Source: JAAYCI01 sp031548875 (GTDB taxonomy: Bacteria > Bacillota > Clostridia > Oscillospirales > Ruminococcaceae). Taken from it: a stretch of DNA of 64,000 nucleotides. The stretch is taken from assembly GCA_031548875.1 (NCBI GenBank), contig JAVBQQ010000004.1, forward strand, positions 1 to 64,000, in the 5' to 3' direction. Below, piece after piece: positions 24,523 to 33,838 of this stretch. The stretch's first letter is position 1, and every line of letters begins with the position of its first letter. A program made the position numbers and the translations under genes. Below the pieces are notes generated by a model. It was given only the letters and a program-made list of their open reading frames with translations, had not been told where the DNA came from and did no database searches.

Positions 24523-25473
24523 TCAAAGATCGCCTGATGCGGGGATATCTGAAACCAGGCAGGTGAAAAGATGCGGCCAGCCGTTTTTGCCGGCGTGGCG
24601 GACGCGGGTGGCGAGGTCCGGCAGAAGGCCGGAAAGATACCCGCGCGTAGTCTCGTCCCACAGTTCGAGATGGTTGCACAGGGCGGCTGTTCCGGCGGCC
24701 AGCAGTTTGTCGAGCTTGGCCGGGCGCAATGGCTTCAATCGCGCGCTCAACGCGTCCAATTGCGGGGCGCCCAACACGAGCGTATGAGGGTCATCGCCCA
24801 GCAGGGCCAAACCCAGCGAGGCGGTGAATACCGGTTCGCACAGGTTGACGCTGAGGTCCGGCCAGAGGGGCAACCAGGCGGTGAGCAGCTTTCGCACCAT
24901 CCCAGGCTCAAAGCAGGCGAGGAAGCGCATCTCGGTGAGCAGCTGGCGCAGGTATTCCTGCGCATAGCAGACCCCTTGCAGATTTTCGGGGACTGGGCGG
25001 GCGAGGGGATAGTCTATCTCGGCGGGCAATGCGTGGGCAAAAAAGCGGATATCGTACCAGCGGAAATAGGCGGGGAAGCTGCGCAGGGTGCTGCGAAAAA
25101 AGGCGTTGTCGGCAAGGGGCGTGCCACGGCGCGCCAGCCGGAAAAGGCCCTTTGTCTTTTCCAGTTCGCGCTGCACAGCCTGCTGGCAGATGCGCAGCAG
25201 ATCCATCGGCGATACATCGAGGGCCGGGTTTGGGGCTTCCGCCGCTTTCTGGAAGGAAAGGCAGAACAACAGGCCTTTCCACAGATCCTCGGCCAGTTCT
25301 ACCGGGATGGAGCAGCTGTCTCCTCCGGTATATAGCATCGCCTGGCGCTCGAACAGCGCCCACAGCTGCGCCGGCTCCGGCGCGGCGGGGGAGGGGCTGG
25401 AGGAGGATGAAAAATTCGCAGGCGCGCAGGGTGTTTGCGCGAGGCCGCCGGAGCATCCAACAGGGTCAGTCAT
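24523..25473 (-). CDS. DUF6179-family protein
   Basis: A 316-residue protein, largely helical, with a Ser/Pro-rich segment at residues 20-35 and the motif GYLSGLLPDLATRV near the C terminus. I match it to DUF6179, a family of unknown function that travels with DUF6323 in Clostridia. GGAGG precedes ATG 25473, and the gene overlaps the upstream DUF6323 gene by eight bases. Confidence 0.75.
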   Translation of the reverse strand: MTDPVGCSGGLAQTPCAPANFSSSSSPSPAAPEPAQLWALFERQAMLYTGGDSCSIPVELAEDLWKGLLFCLSFQKAAEAPNPALDVSPMDLLRICQQAVQRELEKTKGLFRLARRGTPLADNAFFRSTLRSFPAYFRWYDIRFFAHALPAEIDYPLARPVPENLQGVCYAQEYLRQLLTEMRFLACFEPGMVRKLLTAWLPLWPDLSVNLCEPVFTASLGLALLGDDPHTLVLGAPQLDALSARLKPLRPAKLDKLLAAGTAALCNHLELWDETTRGYLSGLLPDLATRVRHAGKNGWPHLFTCLVSDIPASGDL

Positions 25474-25993
25474 CGGTGCGCTCCTCCCATACCGGCCGCC
25501 CAGGCCCGTCCATGTCCGCGTCGTCCTCGTCTTCGGACACCCTGCCGTTCGAAGGGGAAGAAAAGTCTCCGTTGCGCACCCCGTCGCTGAACCGCTCCTT
25601 CTCTGTATTGCGCAGGTATTCGAGCGAGCCCTGGCAGGGGCCGTCGAAGGCTTGTTTCATCTGCTTCAGCAGGTCGCTGTCGCCCACGCGTTCCCGTGTC
25701 TGGTGCTTGAAATGATAGAAGCATTCCAGCAGCTCGTGCAGTGTTTCGGCATAGTTGTGCGGGGCGAGGAAGGGCGAATCGCAGAACTCGAAGATGAGTG
25801 CGGGCAGGATGCCGTCGCCGAACTCGATGCGGCCGTGTGCGCTGAGTGCTTCAAAGCGCCACCGGGCCAGTTCCAGCGCTTCCGCGCCGGTGAGCGCAAG
25901 GCCGAAGCGGGCGCTGGTCTGGTTGCAGGTCAGCAGGGTGTGGGCCGTATGCTGCAGCTGTGCGGAAGAGGGGCGGGGCGCCGTAAGTTCCAT
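25466..25993 (-). CDS. DUF6323-family protein
   Basis: A 175-residue protein, helical in the first 130 residues (FGLALTGAEALELARWRFEA) with a disordered acidic tail (SEDEDDADMDGPGRP). It matches DUF6323, the constant neighbour of DUF6179. AAGGAG lies ten bases before ATG 25993. Function unknown; the overlap with DUF6179 implies one complex or pathway. Confidence 0.75.
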   Translation of the reverse strand: MELTAPRPSSAQLQHTAHTLLTCNQTSARFGLALTGAEALELARWRFEALSAHGRIEFGDGILPALIFEFCDSPFLAPHNYAETLHELLECFYHFKHQTRERVGDSDLLKQMKQAFDGPCQGSLEYLRNTEKERFSDGVRNGDFSSPSNGRVSEDEDDADMDGPGRPVWEERTDD

Positions 25994-26106
25994 TCGGGGC
26001 AGTCTCCTTTCGGGCGGGGTGTACTACCCATTGTAGCCCCTTTTGGGGGAGATACCAGACTTGAAATTTGCGGCGTTTTGTGGTAGTATACAAGCAGGAA
26101 AGAAAA

Positions 26107-26138
26107 GGCCGCAGCCAGGAGATGGCTGCGGCTTTTTT
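26107..26138. terminator. Stem-loop terminator
   Basis: GCCGCAGCC/GGCTGCGGC (26108-26116, 26124-26132) followed by TTTTTT on + and TTTT on -. Probably a second stop signal behind the URO-D operon. Confidence 0.7.
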
Positions 26139-26165
26139 GTGCCCAGGCTTGTGGAGGAGACAATC

Positions 26166-26203
26166 AAAAAGCGGCGGCATTGCAGGTGCACTGCAATGCC
26201 GCC
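26166..26203 (-). terminator. Terminator of the URO-D/small-protein operon (copy 1)
   Basis: Thirteen-bp perfect stem GGCGGCATTGCAG/CTGCAATGCCGCC with a five-base loop, followed on the minus strand by GCTTTTT. Confidence 0.85.
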
Positions 26204-26223
26204 GGTACTTCCCATGGAGGCAC

Positions 26224-26373
26224 TTACATAAAAATATAGCTCATGATAAAACTGAAAATAGCAGCTTCGCTGTCCTGTACGGCGGGCTCGATCAGCCCGC
26301 GCCAGGCGGGGTCGATTTCCGGATGGGCATTCAGGAACGCGTCAAATTCGTGCAGATAGGTCTTTTCATCCAT
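26224..26373 (-). CDS. Small conserved partner of URO-D protein (49 aa, copy 1)
   Basis: Forty-nine residues starting MDEKTYLHEFDAFL. It aligns with the 55-residue protein at 56521-56688: EFDAFLNAHPEIDPAW against TIDEFMENNPTIDPAF, then xxIxPxVxxxxxxIxxxxMxxIF to the end. GGGAGG lies ten bases before the ATG. It is directly downstream of a URO-D-family gene, as is its paralogue. The pairing suggests an obligate subunit or a regulator of that protein. No known domain is recognised. Confidence 0.8.
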   Translation of the reverse strand: MDEKTYLHEFDAFLNAHPEIDPAWRGLIEPAVQDSEAAIFSFIMSYIFM

Positions 26374-26453
26374 CTGTGATACACCTCCCGGCTGAGAGCC
26401 TGTTTTTTTGTGGCCATGCGCTGGTGGCATCGCCCGTCTGTTTTGCGGCGCGC

Positions 26454-27611
26454 TCAATACACGGCGTTGTCGCGGACCCACTCCAGCACGGCCGCCAGCT
26501 TGGACGCGTCGACGCTCTTGGCATCCATCACCCCGCGGTCGAAGGTGAAGTAGAAGTGGCCGCCCTCCATGCACGCGTCGCACAGGCGCTTTACCTCGTC
26601 TATGCATGCCTCGCGGCTGCGCGAGAGGGTGATGGTGGGGTCGAAGAATCCGGCGATGATGTGGTTTTTACCGAATTCGTTCTTTATTTTTTTATAGTCC
26701 CCATTCTCGAAAAAGACGACCGTGGACTCGGGCAGTTGCAGCAGCGCGTCGAGGTAGCGCGTCCAATCCTCTTCGGCATACAGCGAACAGCCGATCCCTT
26801 TCCGGTCCAGCTGCACGATACACTCGAGCAGGGTGGGCCAGTACAACTCGTCGAAGGCCTTGCGGCTGATGTAGGGCGCAAGGTGCAGCGGGATGAAATC
26901 CAGCGTGCCGGGGATGTGGTGCGTCGGCGTGCCCTGCTTCACCATCAGGGGCACCAGCGCGTCGCAGGCGGCCTTCACCTTGTCCGGGCAGCGGCGTACG
27001 TCCATGTTGATGCCCTTGTAGCCGCGCAGCTGGTCTGCGAGGAAATCGAAGGGGGCTTCGATCATGTTTGCGCCGCCAATGATGCCGAACGAATAGCCGT
27101 ATTTGGCGCTGAGCTTGCCGATCAGCCCGAAACTGACACCGGCCGCCTTGGCGTATGCATCGTAGGCGGCGGCCAGTGTGGTGGCGGCGTTCATGGGCGC
27201 GGTGTCCAGCGCGGTGCACACGCGGGGCAGCAGCTTCTCCACAATGGTGGCATAAGGCGCCGCGATGAAGTCGTCATAGTCGTCGGTGGTCATCGTTTCG
27301 ATCTCCGGGTGTTGCACCGCGCCGTTGGAGCCCAAAATCCAGTTCCGGGCGCCCAGTATCTGGTACGAAGCCGGGAAGCGCAAATCTAAGGCCGGGCAGC
27401 AATCGGCGTAGAAGTCGCGGCAGATCGATTCGAATGCCTGTTCGCGCAGGTCGGGGCGGTAGTGGGCCTGCATCAGGTCCACCCCAGCGTGGGAACAGGC
27501 GGCCTCCAGCGTGAAGCTGGGATAGACGGGCACGCGCTTTGGTACCTTGTGGGCCATCAGGTCGGCCCGAAGTTGCGACCGTTCGGCGAATAGGGCTTGG
27601 ACATCGCTCAT
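26454..27611 (-). CDS. Uroporphyrinogen decarboxylase (URO-D)-family protein, copy 1
   Basis: A 385-residue URO-D-fold protein. The family includes heme-pathway UroD and the MtaA/MtbA-type methyl-transferring enzymes of anaerobes; no other heme genes are near, so a methyltransferase-like role is more likely. Recognisable are PLHLAPYISRKAFDELYWP and the C-terminal GGHFYFTFDRGVMDAKSVD. Copy 2 has FCLNKG where this copy has FTFDRG, so a possible Cys ligand is missing here. No corrinoid protein is encoded in the window. Followed by a 49-residue partner gene. Confidence 0.85.
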   Translation of the reverse strand: MSDVQALFAERSQLRADLMAHKVPKRVPVYPSFTLEAACSHAGVDLMQAHYRPDLREQAFESICRDFYADCCPALDLRFPASYQILGARNWILGSNGAVQHPEIETMTTDDYDDFIAAPYATIVEKLLPRVCTALDTAPMNAATTLAAAYDAYAKAAGVSFGLIGKLSAKYGYSFGIIGGANMIEAPFDFLADQLRGYKGINMDVRRCPDKVKAACDALVPLMVKQGTPTHHIPGTLDFIPLHLAPYISRKAFDELYWPTLLECIVQLDRKGIGCSLYAEEDWTRYLDALLQLPESTVVFFENGDYKKIKNEFGKNHIIAGFFDPTITLSRSREACIDEVKRLCDACMEGGHFYFTFDRGVMDAKSVDASKLAAVLEWVRDNAVY

Positions 27612-27911
27612 GATTTCACCAGCCTTTTATATAAAAGTTTTCATCAAGGAGCGAGTAAATTATATCACATTCCCCAATGGGCGGCAAGTGTCGACAGATA
27701 TTGCAGGAGTTGGGGCAGTACTTTGCGAAAGGGCGTGCGAATGACGGGTTTCCACTCTCGTTGGGGGAGTACTGGCTCCGCACTGGTGGGGCTTTCCTGG
27801 GCGAACGGAAAGAAGGCGTCATGAAAAAAACCGGGCGGTATCTTCGTAATATGGTATAGGCTGCAAGACACAAACAATGGACAGAACGTGAAAGTGTGGG
27901 GAGGTGCCTGT
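27612..27911. other. Intergenic region between URO-D copy 1 and the Bce regulator
   Basis: Divergent region of about 300 bases; no gene and no confident promoter recognised. Ribosome site GGGGAGG for the regulator lies at 27898-27904. Confidence 0.4.
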
Positions 27912-28586
27912 TTGTACAGGATACTCATTGTGGAAGACGACGCGACCATCTCCCGGTTGATGGCCGACGCCCTGGGCGGATGGGGGCATGAGGCGCGATG
28001 CGTGGAGGACTTTGAGCGGGTGCTGGAAGACTTTCACGCGTTTGGGCCCCACCTGGTGCTGTTGGACGTTTCACTGCCCTGGCGGAGCGGATTCCACTGG
28101 TGCGGGGAGATCCGCAAGATCTCCCGCGTGCCGGTGCTGTTCGTCACCTCGGCGGGGGACAGCGTGAGCCTTGTGACGGCGCTGCACCAGGGCGCGGATG
28201 ACCTGATCGCGAAGCCGTTCGACCTGGCTGTGCTGGTGGCCAAGGTGCAGGCGCTTCTGCGCCGCGTGTACGACTTTGCCGCCCCGGGCGAACTGCTGGC
28301 CTGCCGGGGGGCGGTTCTGGATGTGGGGAGCATGGCACTGCAGGCGGGAGGGAGGACAGTGGAGTTGACCCGCAACGAGTTCCGCATCCTGCAGCTGCTT
28401 TTGGAAAACAAGGGACGGGTGCTCACGCGCGAGGCCATCATGCGGCAGTTGTGGGAGGACGAGAGCTTTATTGACGACAACACGTTGACCGTGAATGTGA
28501 ACCGGCTGCGCAGGAAGCTGGATGAAGCGGGCCTTGCGGGCTTGATCGAGACGCGGAAGGGTGAGGGATACCTGCTGGCGGAGTGA
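27912..28586 (+). CDS. OmpR/PhoB-type response regulator, BceR-like
   Basis: A 224-residue regulator with a receiver domain (acidic pocket EDD near the N terminus, phospho-Asp in VLLDVSLP, Lys in IAKPFD) and a C-terminal winged helix (ELTRNEFRILQLLLENKGRVLTR split over the helix). TTG 27912 is chosen: GGGGAGG is seven bases upstream and LYRILIVEDD is the normal N terminus. It is the first gene of a sensor/transporter module for peptide antibiotics, and a BceR-type box lies before the ATPase gene. Confidence 0.9.
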   Translation: MYRILIVEDDATISRLMADALGGWGHEARCVEDFERVLEDFHAFGPHLVLLDVSLPWRSGFHWCGEIRKISRVPVLFVTSAGDSVSLVTALHQGADDLIAKPFDLAVLVAKVQALLRRVYDFAAPGELLACRGAVLDVGSMALQAGGRTVELTRNEFRILQLLLENKGRVLTREAIMRQLWEDESFIDDNTLTVNVNRLRRKLDEAGLAGLIETRKGEGYLLAE

Positions 28587-28679
28587 CGGGCGACGCCGGC
28601 AAGACAGGCGCAGAGGACAATGACATGCGCGGGTATGCGGGCGCAGATGTTGGAAGGGAAGAGGAAGGGGAAGGACGCG

Positions 28680-29690
28680 ATGAGACGGGACGGGCGGGGA
28701 AGGGTGCGCCTGCTGCCGGCGTGGTTGCACGCGCGGCGGTGGGTGCTTTTGTACCTTGTGCTGTTTTGCGGCATCCTGTTTTTGGTTTATGGCCTGTACG
28801 GCCTGCCCTGGGGTACGGCGGGGTACGCCTGCCTGCTGGGCGTCGTATTGAGGGGCGTGTTTGCGGGGGCGGACTTTGCACGTTTTGCGGCCAGGCATCA
28901 CACACTGAGCAAACTAGCCGGGCGCTTCCCGACCGGCAGCCTGCCCGAAGCGGGCGATATGACAGAGCAGGACTATGTGGACATCATCCTGGCGCTGGAG
29001 GCCGAGCGGGCGCGGCTTGCGGCCGAAAAGGACGCCCAGCGGCGGGACGCCGCCGAATACTACACGCTGTGGGTGCACCAGGTCAAGACGCCCATCGCCG
29101 CGCTGCGGCTGCTTTTGCAGAGCGGGAAGCCTGCGGCGGGCCGCGCTCCGGCCATGGAGCAGGAGCTGATGCGCATCGAGCAGTATGTGGGCATGGCGTT
29201 ACAATACCAGCGTCTTTCGTCCATGGAGGGAGACCTTACGCTGCGGCGGCACGAGCTGGCAACGCTTGTGAACAGGGCCGTGAAGGGCTGCGCGCCGCTG
29301 TTCATTTACCAAAACCTGCCGCTGCGGCTGGGAGAGATTGCCGGCAGTGTGGTCACCGACGAAAAGTGGTTCGTGTTCGTGCTGGAGCAGCTGTTGACCA
29401 ACGCCGTGAAGTATACGAAGAAGGGCGAGGTGTTCGTGTACACCGAGGGCGATGTGCTTATTGTGAGGGACACGGGAAGGGGCATTGCGCCCGAAGACCT
29501 GCCCCGCGTGTTCGAGCGGGGGTTCACCGGGGCGGCGGGCCGCAGCGAGCGCAGCTCCACCGGGCTGGGACTGTACCTCTGCCGCGAGGTGCTGGACAGG
29601 CTGGGATTTGGTATCTCCATACAGTCCGCAAAAGGGGAGGGTACGCACGTCTGCTTACAGCTGGTGCAATGGGCGCTGCCGCAGGATTGA
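28680..29690 (+). CDS. Intramembrane-sensing histidine kinase, BceS-like
   Basis: A 336-residue kinase with two N-terminal membrane helices and almost no extracellular loop (WVLLYLVLFCGILF, then AGYACLLGVVLRGVF). The phospho-acceptor segment is YTLWVHQVKTPIAALRL, followed by N box LLTNAVKY, DTGRGI and GLGLYLC. Such kinases do not sense the drug themselves; they read the state of the BceAB transporter. ATG 28680 follows AAGGA; longer in-frame starts exist but lack a ribosome site. Confidence 0.9.
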   Translation: MRRDGRGRVRLLPAWLHARRWVLLYLVLFCGILFLVYGLYGLPWGTAGYACLLGVVLRGVFAGADFARFAARHHTLSKLAGRFPTGSLPEAGDMTEQDYVDIILALEAERARLAAEKDAQRRDAAEYYTLWVHQVKTPIAALRLLLQSGKPAAGRAPAMEQELMRIEQYVGMALQYQRLSSMEGDLTLRRHELATLVNRAVKGCAPLFIYQNLPLRLGEIAGSVVTDEKWFVFVLEQLLTNAVKYTKKGEVFVYTEGDVLIVRDTGRGIAPEDLPRVFERGFTGAAGRSERSSTGLGLYLCREVLDRLGFGISIQSAKGEGTHVCLQLVQWALPQD

Positions 29691-29712
29691 GCCGGGCACA
29701 CCACCGCCCACA

Positions 29713-29726
29713 TGACAAAACTGTAA
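29713..29726 (+). promoter_or_regulatory. BceR-type operator upstream of the transporter genes
   Basis: TGACA-AAAC-TGTAA matches the inverted-repeat box (TNACA-N4-TGTAA) known for BceR-like regulators. It lies about 55 bases upstream of a TACACT -10 candidate (29781-29786), and a further TTTGTAAGG half-site is at 29741-29749. Confidence 0.7.
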
Positions 29727-29838
29727 GGAATACGGCGGGTTTTGTAAGGCGAATCGATGGCGGTGGCCGGTCGCCGGGGGTACACTGGGTGTGCATGACG
29801 CGGCAATGGAAAACGGCAAACCCCAAAGGAGAAAAAGA

Positions 29839-30660
29839 ATGGCACTATTAGAAGTACACCATCTGCAAAAAATATACACCACCCGCTTTGGCGGCAACAA
29901 GGTGCAGGCGCTGGCCGACGTTTCGTTCGACATACAGGAGAGAGAATTCGTCGCTATCATGGGGGAGAGCGGCAGCGGTAAGACTACGCTGCTCAACATT
30001 CTGGCGTCGCTGGACAAACCCACCGGGGGCGAGGTACTGCTGCGCGGGAAAGCGTTTTCCGCCATCCAGGACAGTGAGCTGTGCACCTTCCGGCGTCGGC
30101 ACCTGGGTTTTGTCTTCCAGGATTTCAACCTGCTGGATACCTTTTCCGCCGAGGACAACATCTTCCTGCCGTTGGTGCTGTCTGGCCGGGGGTATGTGGA
30201 GATGCAGGGTCGACTGCGTCCCCTGGCAGACAAGCTGGGCATCACGAGCATCCTGAAGAAGTACCCGTATGAGCTGTCCGGCGGGCAGAAGCAGCGGGTG
30301 GCCGCGGCGCGCGCGCTCATCACACACCCGGACATCGTGCTGGCCGACGAGCCTACCGGCGCGCTGGATTCCCGCGCGGCGGGCAGCCTGCTCTCGCTGT
30401 TTGGCGAGGTGAACCGCGCGGGGCAGACCATTTTGATGGTTACCCACAGTGCGCGTGCCGCCAGCCGGGCGGGCCGGGTGCTGTTCATACGGGACGGCGA
30501 GCTGTTCCACCAGATCTACCGCGGGGGCGGGAGCGACGAAGAATTCTACGCGTGCATCACCGACGCACTGACGGTGGCTGCCGCTCCGGATACGACGTCC
30601 GCAGGCGTGCCGGCGGTTGCCCTGGCGGCCGAACCAAAGGGGGCGTCCCGGTATGCATAA
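29839..30660 (+). CDS. Antimicrobial-peptide ABC transporter ATPase, BceA-like
   Basis: A 273-residue ATPase of the MacB/LolD-like group: Walker A GESGSGKTT, Q-loop FVFQDFNLLD, signature LSGGQKQRVA, Walker B IVLADEPTGALD. A C-terminal extension of about 35 residues follows the ABC fold. ATG 29839 has AAAGGAG seven bases upstream; the longer frame has none. Overlaps the permease gene by eight bases. Confidence 0.93.
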   Translation: MALLEVHHLQKIYTTRFGGNKVQALADVSFDIQEREFVAIMGESGSGKTTLLNILASLDKPTGGEVLLRGKAFSAIQDSELCTFRRRHLGFVFQDFNLLDTFSAEDNIFLPLVLSGRGYVEMQGRLRPLADKLGITSILKKYPYELSGGQKQRVAAARALITHPDIVLADEPTGALDSRAAGSLLSLFGEVNRAGQTILMVTHSARAASRAGRVLFIRDGELFHQIYRGGGSDEEFYACITDALTVAAAPDTTSAGVPAVALAAEPKGASRYA

Positions 30661-32653
30661 CGCCGCCTTTTACCCAAAGCTTGCGTGGGGCAACCTGCGG
30701 CGCAACAAGAGCACCTACCTGCCCTACCTGCTGGCCTGTGTCGTGTCCATCCTCGCGCTGTATACGCTTGTCGCCATCAACAACAATGGCGCGTTGGACA
30801 ACCTGCCCCATGCGGCGGTGGTGGCCTCCTTTACGGGGTTTGGAGCCATCGTGCTGACTATCTTCAGCGCCATCCTGCTGTTTTACACAAACAGCTTCCT
30901 TATCAAACGCCGCAAACGGGAGCTGGGGCTGTATTCGATATTGGGCATGACCAAGGGCGACATCGGCCTTGTGATGCTGTTTGAAAGCTTGTTTATCGAC
31001 GCCGTGGCGCTGGTGGGCGGCCTAGGGGGAGGCATTCTGCTTGGGAAGCTGGTGTTCGCGGCGCTCATGCGGCTGGTGCGCTTCCCGATAGATGTGGAGA
31101 TGCCCGTTTCGGGCAGGGCCATCGGCATCACCGCCGCCATTTTTGGGGTGATATTCCTGCTTACGCTGCTCACCAACCTGCGCGGCGTGCGCAAGGCCAA
31201 CCCCCTGCAGCTGCTGGCCGGCGCCAAAGAGGGCGAACGGGAGCCGCGAGCCTCCTGGCTGCTCACGCTGTTAGGTCTGCTCACGCTGGGCGGCGGGTAC
31301 GCCATCGCCATCATCGTGCAAAACCCGATAGACGCGCTGATGTATTTTTTTCTCGCGGCTTTCCTGGTCATCGTGGGAACCTTCTGCCTGTTCACATCGG
31401 GTAGCATCGCCCTGCTGAAGCTGCTGCGCCGCAACAAGGGATACTACTACACACCGGGGCATTTTATCTCGGTGTCTGGCATGATATACCGAATGAAGCA
31501 GAATGCCGCCGGCCTTGCGTCCATCTGCATCCTCTCCTGCATGGTGCTATTTACGGTATCGTTCACGCTTTCGCTGCAGGTGGGAGGAGAGGACTCGCTG
31601 CGCAACAATTATCCGCACGACTATCGGCTTGTGTTCAGCGCCCCGGACGCAGGGGATGATGTTCTGGCCGATGTGCAGACAATGGCCCGGAAGAAGGGCG
31701 CTGAGATAACGGGGATGCGGGATGTCCGCAGTTTCTACACAATGGCGCAGGCTGGCGCCGAAAGCGGCAGCTATACGTCAGTCAGCAACTTTGGCGGCGG
31801 GAACAACGCGGGCATTACGCTGCTGCCACTGGAAGATTACAACCGCGCCGAGGGCAGTGATCTTTTCCTTGCCGAGGGGGAAGCGCTACTGTATTGCAAC
31901 AGCGGACGGTATGACGGCGCCACCCTGACGTTGAACGGGACCGAATACAGCCTGACACAGCTGGACGAGCTGGGCGGCCGCCCGGCCGGCGGGAAAGACA
32001 TAGCGCCCGGGTATACGCTGGTGCTACCCAGCCTGCAGGCGGTGCAGCAGGCGGCCGAAGCCTGCGCGCGGCGGCTGGGCACTGCCGAAGTTGAAGCAGT
32101 GCCGCTCCAGCGGATTGTGCAGTTTGACCTTGCGGGGAGCGAGGAGGCGAAAACCGCATTTGGAGCGAGTTTGAGTGTGTACGCGCAAGATGCCCCCACA
32201 CCGTTTGATTATCGCTCGCTTGAGGAACAGCGCGTTGCATGGTATAGCTTGACCGGGGGCTTTTTGTTCCTGGGGCTGTACCTGGGCATCGTGTTCCTGC
32301 TGGCGGCGGCCATGATCATCTATTACAAGCAGTTGTCCGAAGGGTATGACGACCACGACCGGTATGAGATACTGCAAAAGGTGGGCATGAGCCACGAGGA
32401 GGTACGCGCCAACATCTCGGGGCAGATACGGGCGGTATTTTTCCTGCCGCTGGTGGTGGCTATGGTGCATGTGGCGGTGGCGTTTTTACCCGCCAGCAGG
32501 TTGTTGCTTGTGTTCGGCATCACAAACCCGTGGATGCTGGCGCTGGCGCTGGGCATCACCATCCTGGCCTATGCTGCCATCTATCTGTTTGTGTACCGCC
32601 GCACGGCGGGCACATACTTCCGCCTGGTGCGACGTGCGGCGGCCACCGGGTGA
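30653..32653 (+). CDS. Antimicrobial-peptide ABC transporter permease, BceB-like
   Basis: A 666-residue FtsX-type permease with about ten membrane helices and one large extracellular domain (about residues 315-535) between helices 7 and 8, the layout of BceB. The N terminus YPKLAWGNLRRNKSTYLPY is typical. With the ATPase it would release cell-wall precursors from peptide antibiotics and signal to the kinase. Confidence 0.92.
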   Translation: MHNAAFYPKLAWGNLRRNKSTYLPYLLACVVSILALYTLVAINNNGALDNLPHAAVVASFTGFGAIVLTIFSAILLFYTNSFLIKRRKRELGLYSILGMTKGDIGLVMLFESLFIDAVALVGGLGGGILLGKLVFAALMRLVRFPIDVEMPVSGRAIGITAAIFGVIFLLTLLTNLRGVRKANPLQLLAGAKEGEREPRASWLLTLLGLLTLGGGYAIAIIVQNPIDALMYFFLAAFLVIVGTFCLFTSGSIALLKLLRRNKGYYYTPGHFISVSGMIYRMKQNAAGLASICILSCMVLFTVSFTLSLQVGGEDSLRNNYPHDYRLVFSAPDAGDDVLADVQTMARKKGAEITGMRDVRSFYTMAQAGAESGSYTSVSNFGGGNNAGITLLPLEDYNRAEGSDLFLAEGEALLYCNSGRYDGATLTLNGTEYSLTQLDELGGRPAGGKDIAPGYTLVLPSLQAVQQAAEACARRLGTAEVEAVPLQRIVQFDLAGSEEAKTAFGASLSVYAQDAPTPFDYRSLEEQRVAWYSLTGGFLFLGLYLGIVFLLAAAMIIYYKQLSEGYDDHDRYEILQKVGMSHEEVRANISGQIRAVFFLPLVVAMVHVAVAFLPASRLLLVFGITNPWMLALALGITILAYAAIYLFVYRRTAGTYFRLVRRAAATG

Positions 32654-32765
32654 GATTTGCGACGATGCTCGACCGCCCGGCCGTACAAGGAGCCACTTTC
32701 CAGAGAACATATCGAGGTAGGGTACGCGTTGTAAAATAGATGTGCCCCAGAAAAGTGAAAGAATT

Positions 32766-32806
32766 AGGCGGGCCGGTGTGTCATCCACACCGGCCCGCCC
32801 GTTTTG
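32766..32806. terminator. Terminator between the Bce permease and the IclR gene
   Basis: Long GC stem GGCGGGCCGGTGT/ACACCGGCCCGCC, then CGTTTT on the + strand. It separates two convergent genes. Confidence 0.85.
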
Positions 32807-32822
32807 TATGATATAAAGTATT

Positions 32823-33662
32823 TCATGGCTGGGGTGGCGGAGCCGGCTTGCCCAGCGATACGGATAGCTCAGCGGCGGTAGCCTTCACCGCCTCGGCGTT
32901 GCGCGTCTGGTCCTCGGGGTCAAAGCGGTCCGCCGGGACCACCACCGTGACGGCCGCCTCCACCTCGCCGTTTGTGCTGAACACGGGGGCGGAAACGGCG
33001 CACACGCCAAGGTCCTGCTCCTCCCTGTCGAACGCGAGACCGACCTTGGCAATATTGTCCAGCTCCGCCCGCAGCAGTGCGGCGTTGATGATCGTGTGGG
33101 GGGTGAGGGCGACGGGTTGCTCGAGCAGGATGCGCTCGCGCTCTTCCGCCGGCTGGTAAGCGGCCAGCACCTTGGCGCCCGAGTTTGCCAGGTTGCGCAG
33201 CACCCGGCCCAGCGGCAGGTTGGGCTTGAAGGGATGCGAGGTGACCACATGGTCCACTACAACGGCCCCCTCCTTGCCCTGCACGGCAAGCTCCACCGTC
33301 TCGCCGGTGGCGGCGGCCAGCTTTTCCAAAGCGGGGTGGGCCAGACGGGAAAGCCCCACGTTGGAGAGCGCCAGGTACGCGACGGGGATGGTGGCGGGGC
33401 CGATGTGGTAGAGTTCCGAATCGGGCTCGAAGGTGAGGAAGCCCTTCCACTCCAGTGTGCGCAGCATGCGGTAGGCGGTGGTTTTGGAGATGCCGGTGTG
33501 CTGCGAAAGCTCACCCAGGCTCCACTTGGGGTGCTCCACGTCGAACAGGGACAGGAGGGTGAGGCCACGGGCCAGCGCCTGCACGTAGATCTCGCTATTC
33601 TTCTCTTCACCGGCTTCCATGGAAGCACGGGGCCTGCCGCCGATTCTTGCCATGTCCCTCAC
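32823..33662 (-). CDS. IclR-family transcriptional regulator
   Basis: A 279-residue IclR protein: N-terminal winged helix (LGELSQHTGISKTTAYRMLRT split by the turn) followed by a GAF-like effector domain. GTG 33662 follows AGGAAGG; ATG 33653 is an alternative. IclR proteins often control catabolism of aromatic acids. It is divergent from the AthL-like gene, and a palindrome between that gene's promoter and start codon is its likely operator. Confidence 0.92.
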   Translation of the reverse strand: MRDMARIGGRPRASMEAGEEKNSEIYVQALARGLTLLSLFDVEHPKWSLGELSQHTGISKTTAYRMLRTLEWKGFLTFEPDSELYHIGPATIPVAYLALSNVGLSRLAHPALEKLAAATGETVELAVQGKEGAVVVDHVVTSHPFKPNLPLGRVLRNLANSGAKVLAAYQPAEERERILLEQPVALTPHTIINAALLRAELDNIAKVGLAFDREEQDLGVCAVSAPVFSTNGEVEAAVTVVVPADRFDPEDQTRNAEAVKATAAELSVSLGKPAPPPQP

Positions 33663-33838
33663 CGCGCCCTTCCTGCATGTTACACATCTTGCTGTTTTAC
33701 CAGTTTACCATATCTTTGCGCAGTTTGGAACGACATTTGCGCAGGAGCCCCGCGGCCATATATCTTTATTTATCATTCGGCTCCCAAATGCTGGTGCGTG
33801 GGTTTTTCCGCTATGCACACAAAAACAAATCGAAGCGA

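Noticed and set aside
26454..27611. URO-D copy 1 as a heme-biosynthesis hemE gene
   Set aside because: No other heme genes nearby, a tandem small partner protein, and a divergent C-terminal motif argue against true uroporphyrinogen decarboxylase.
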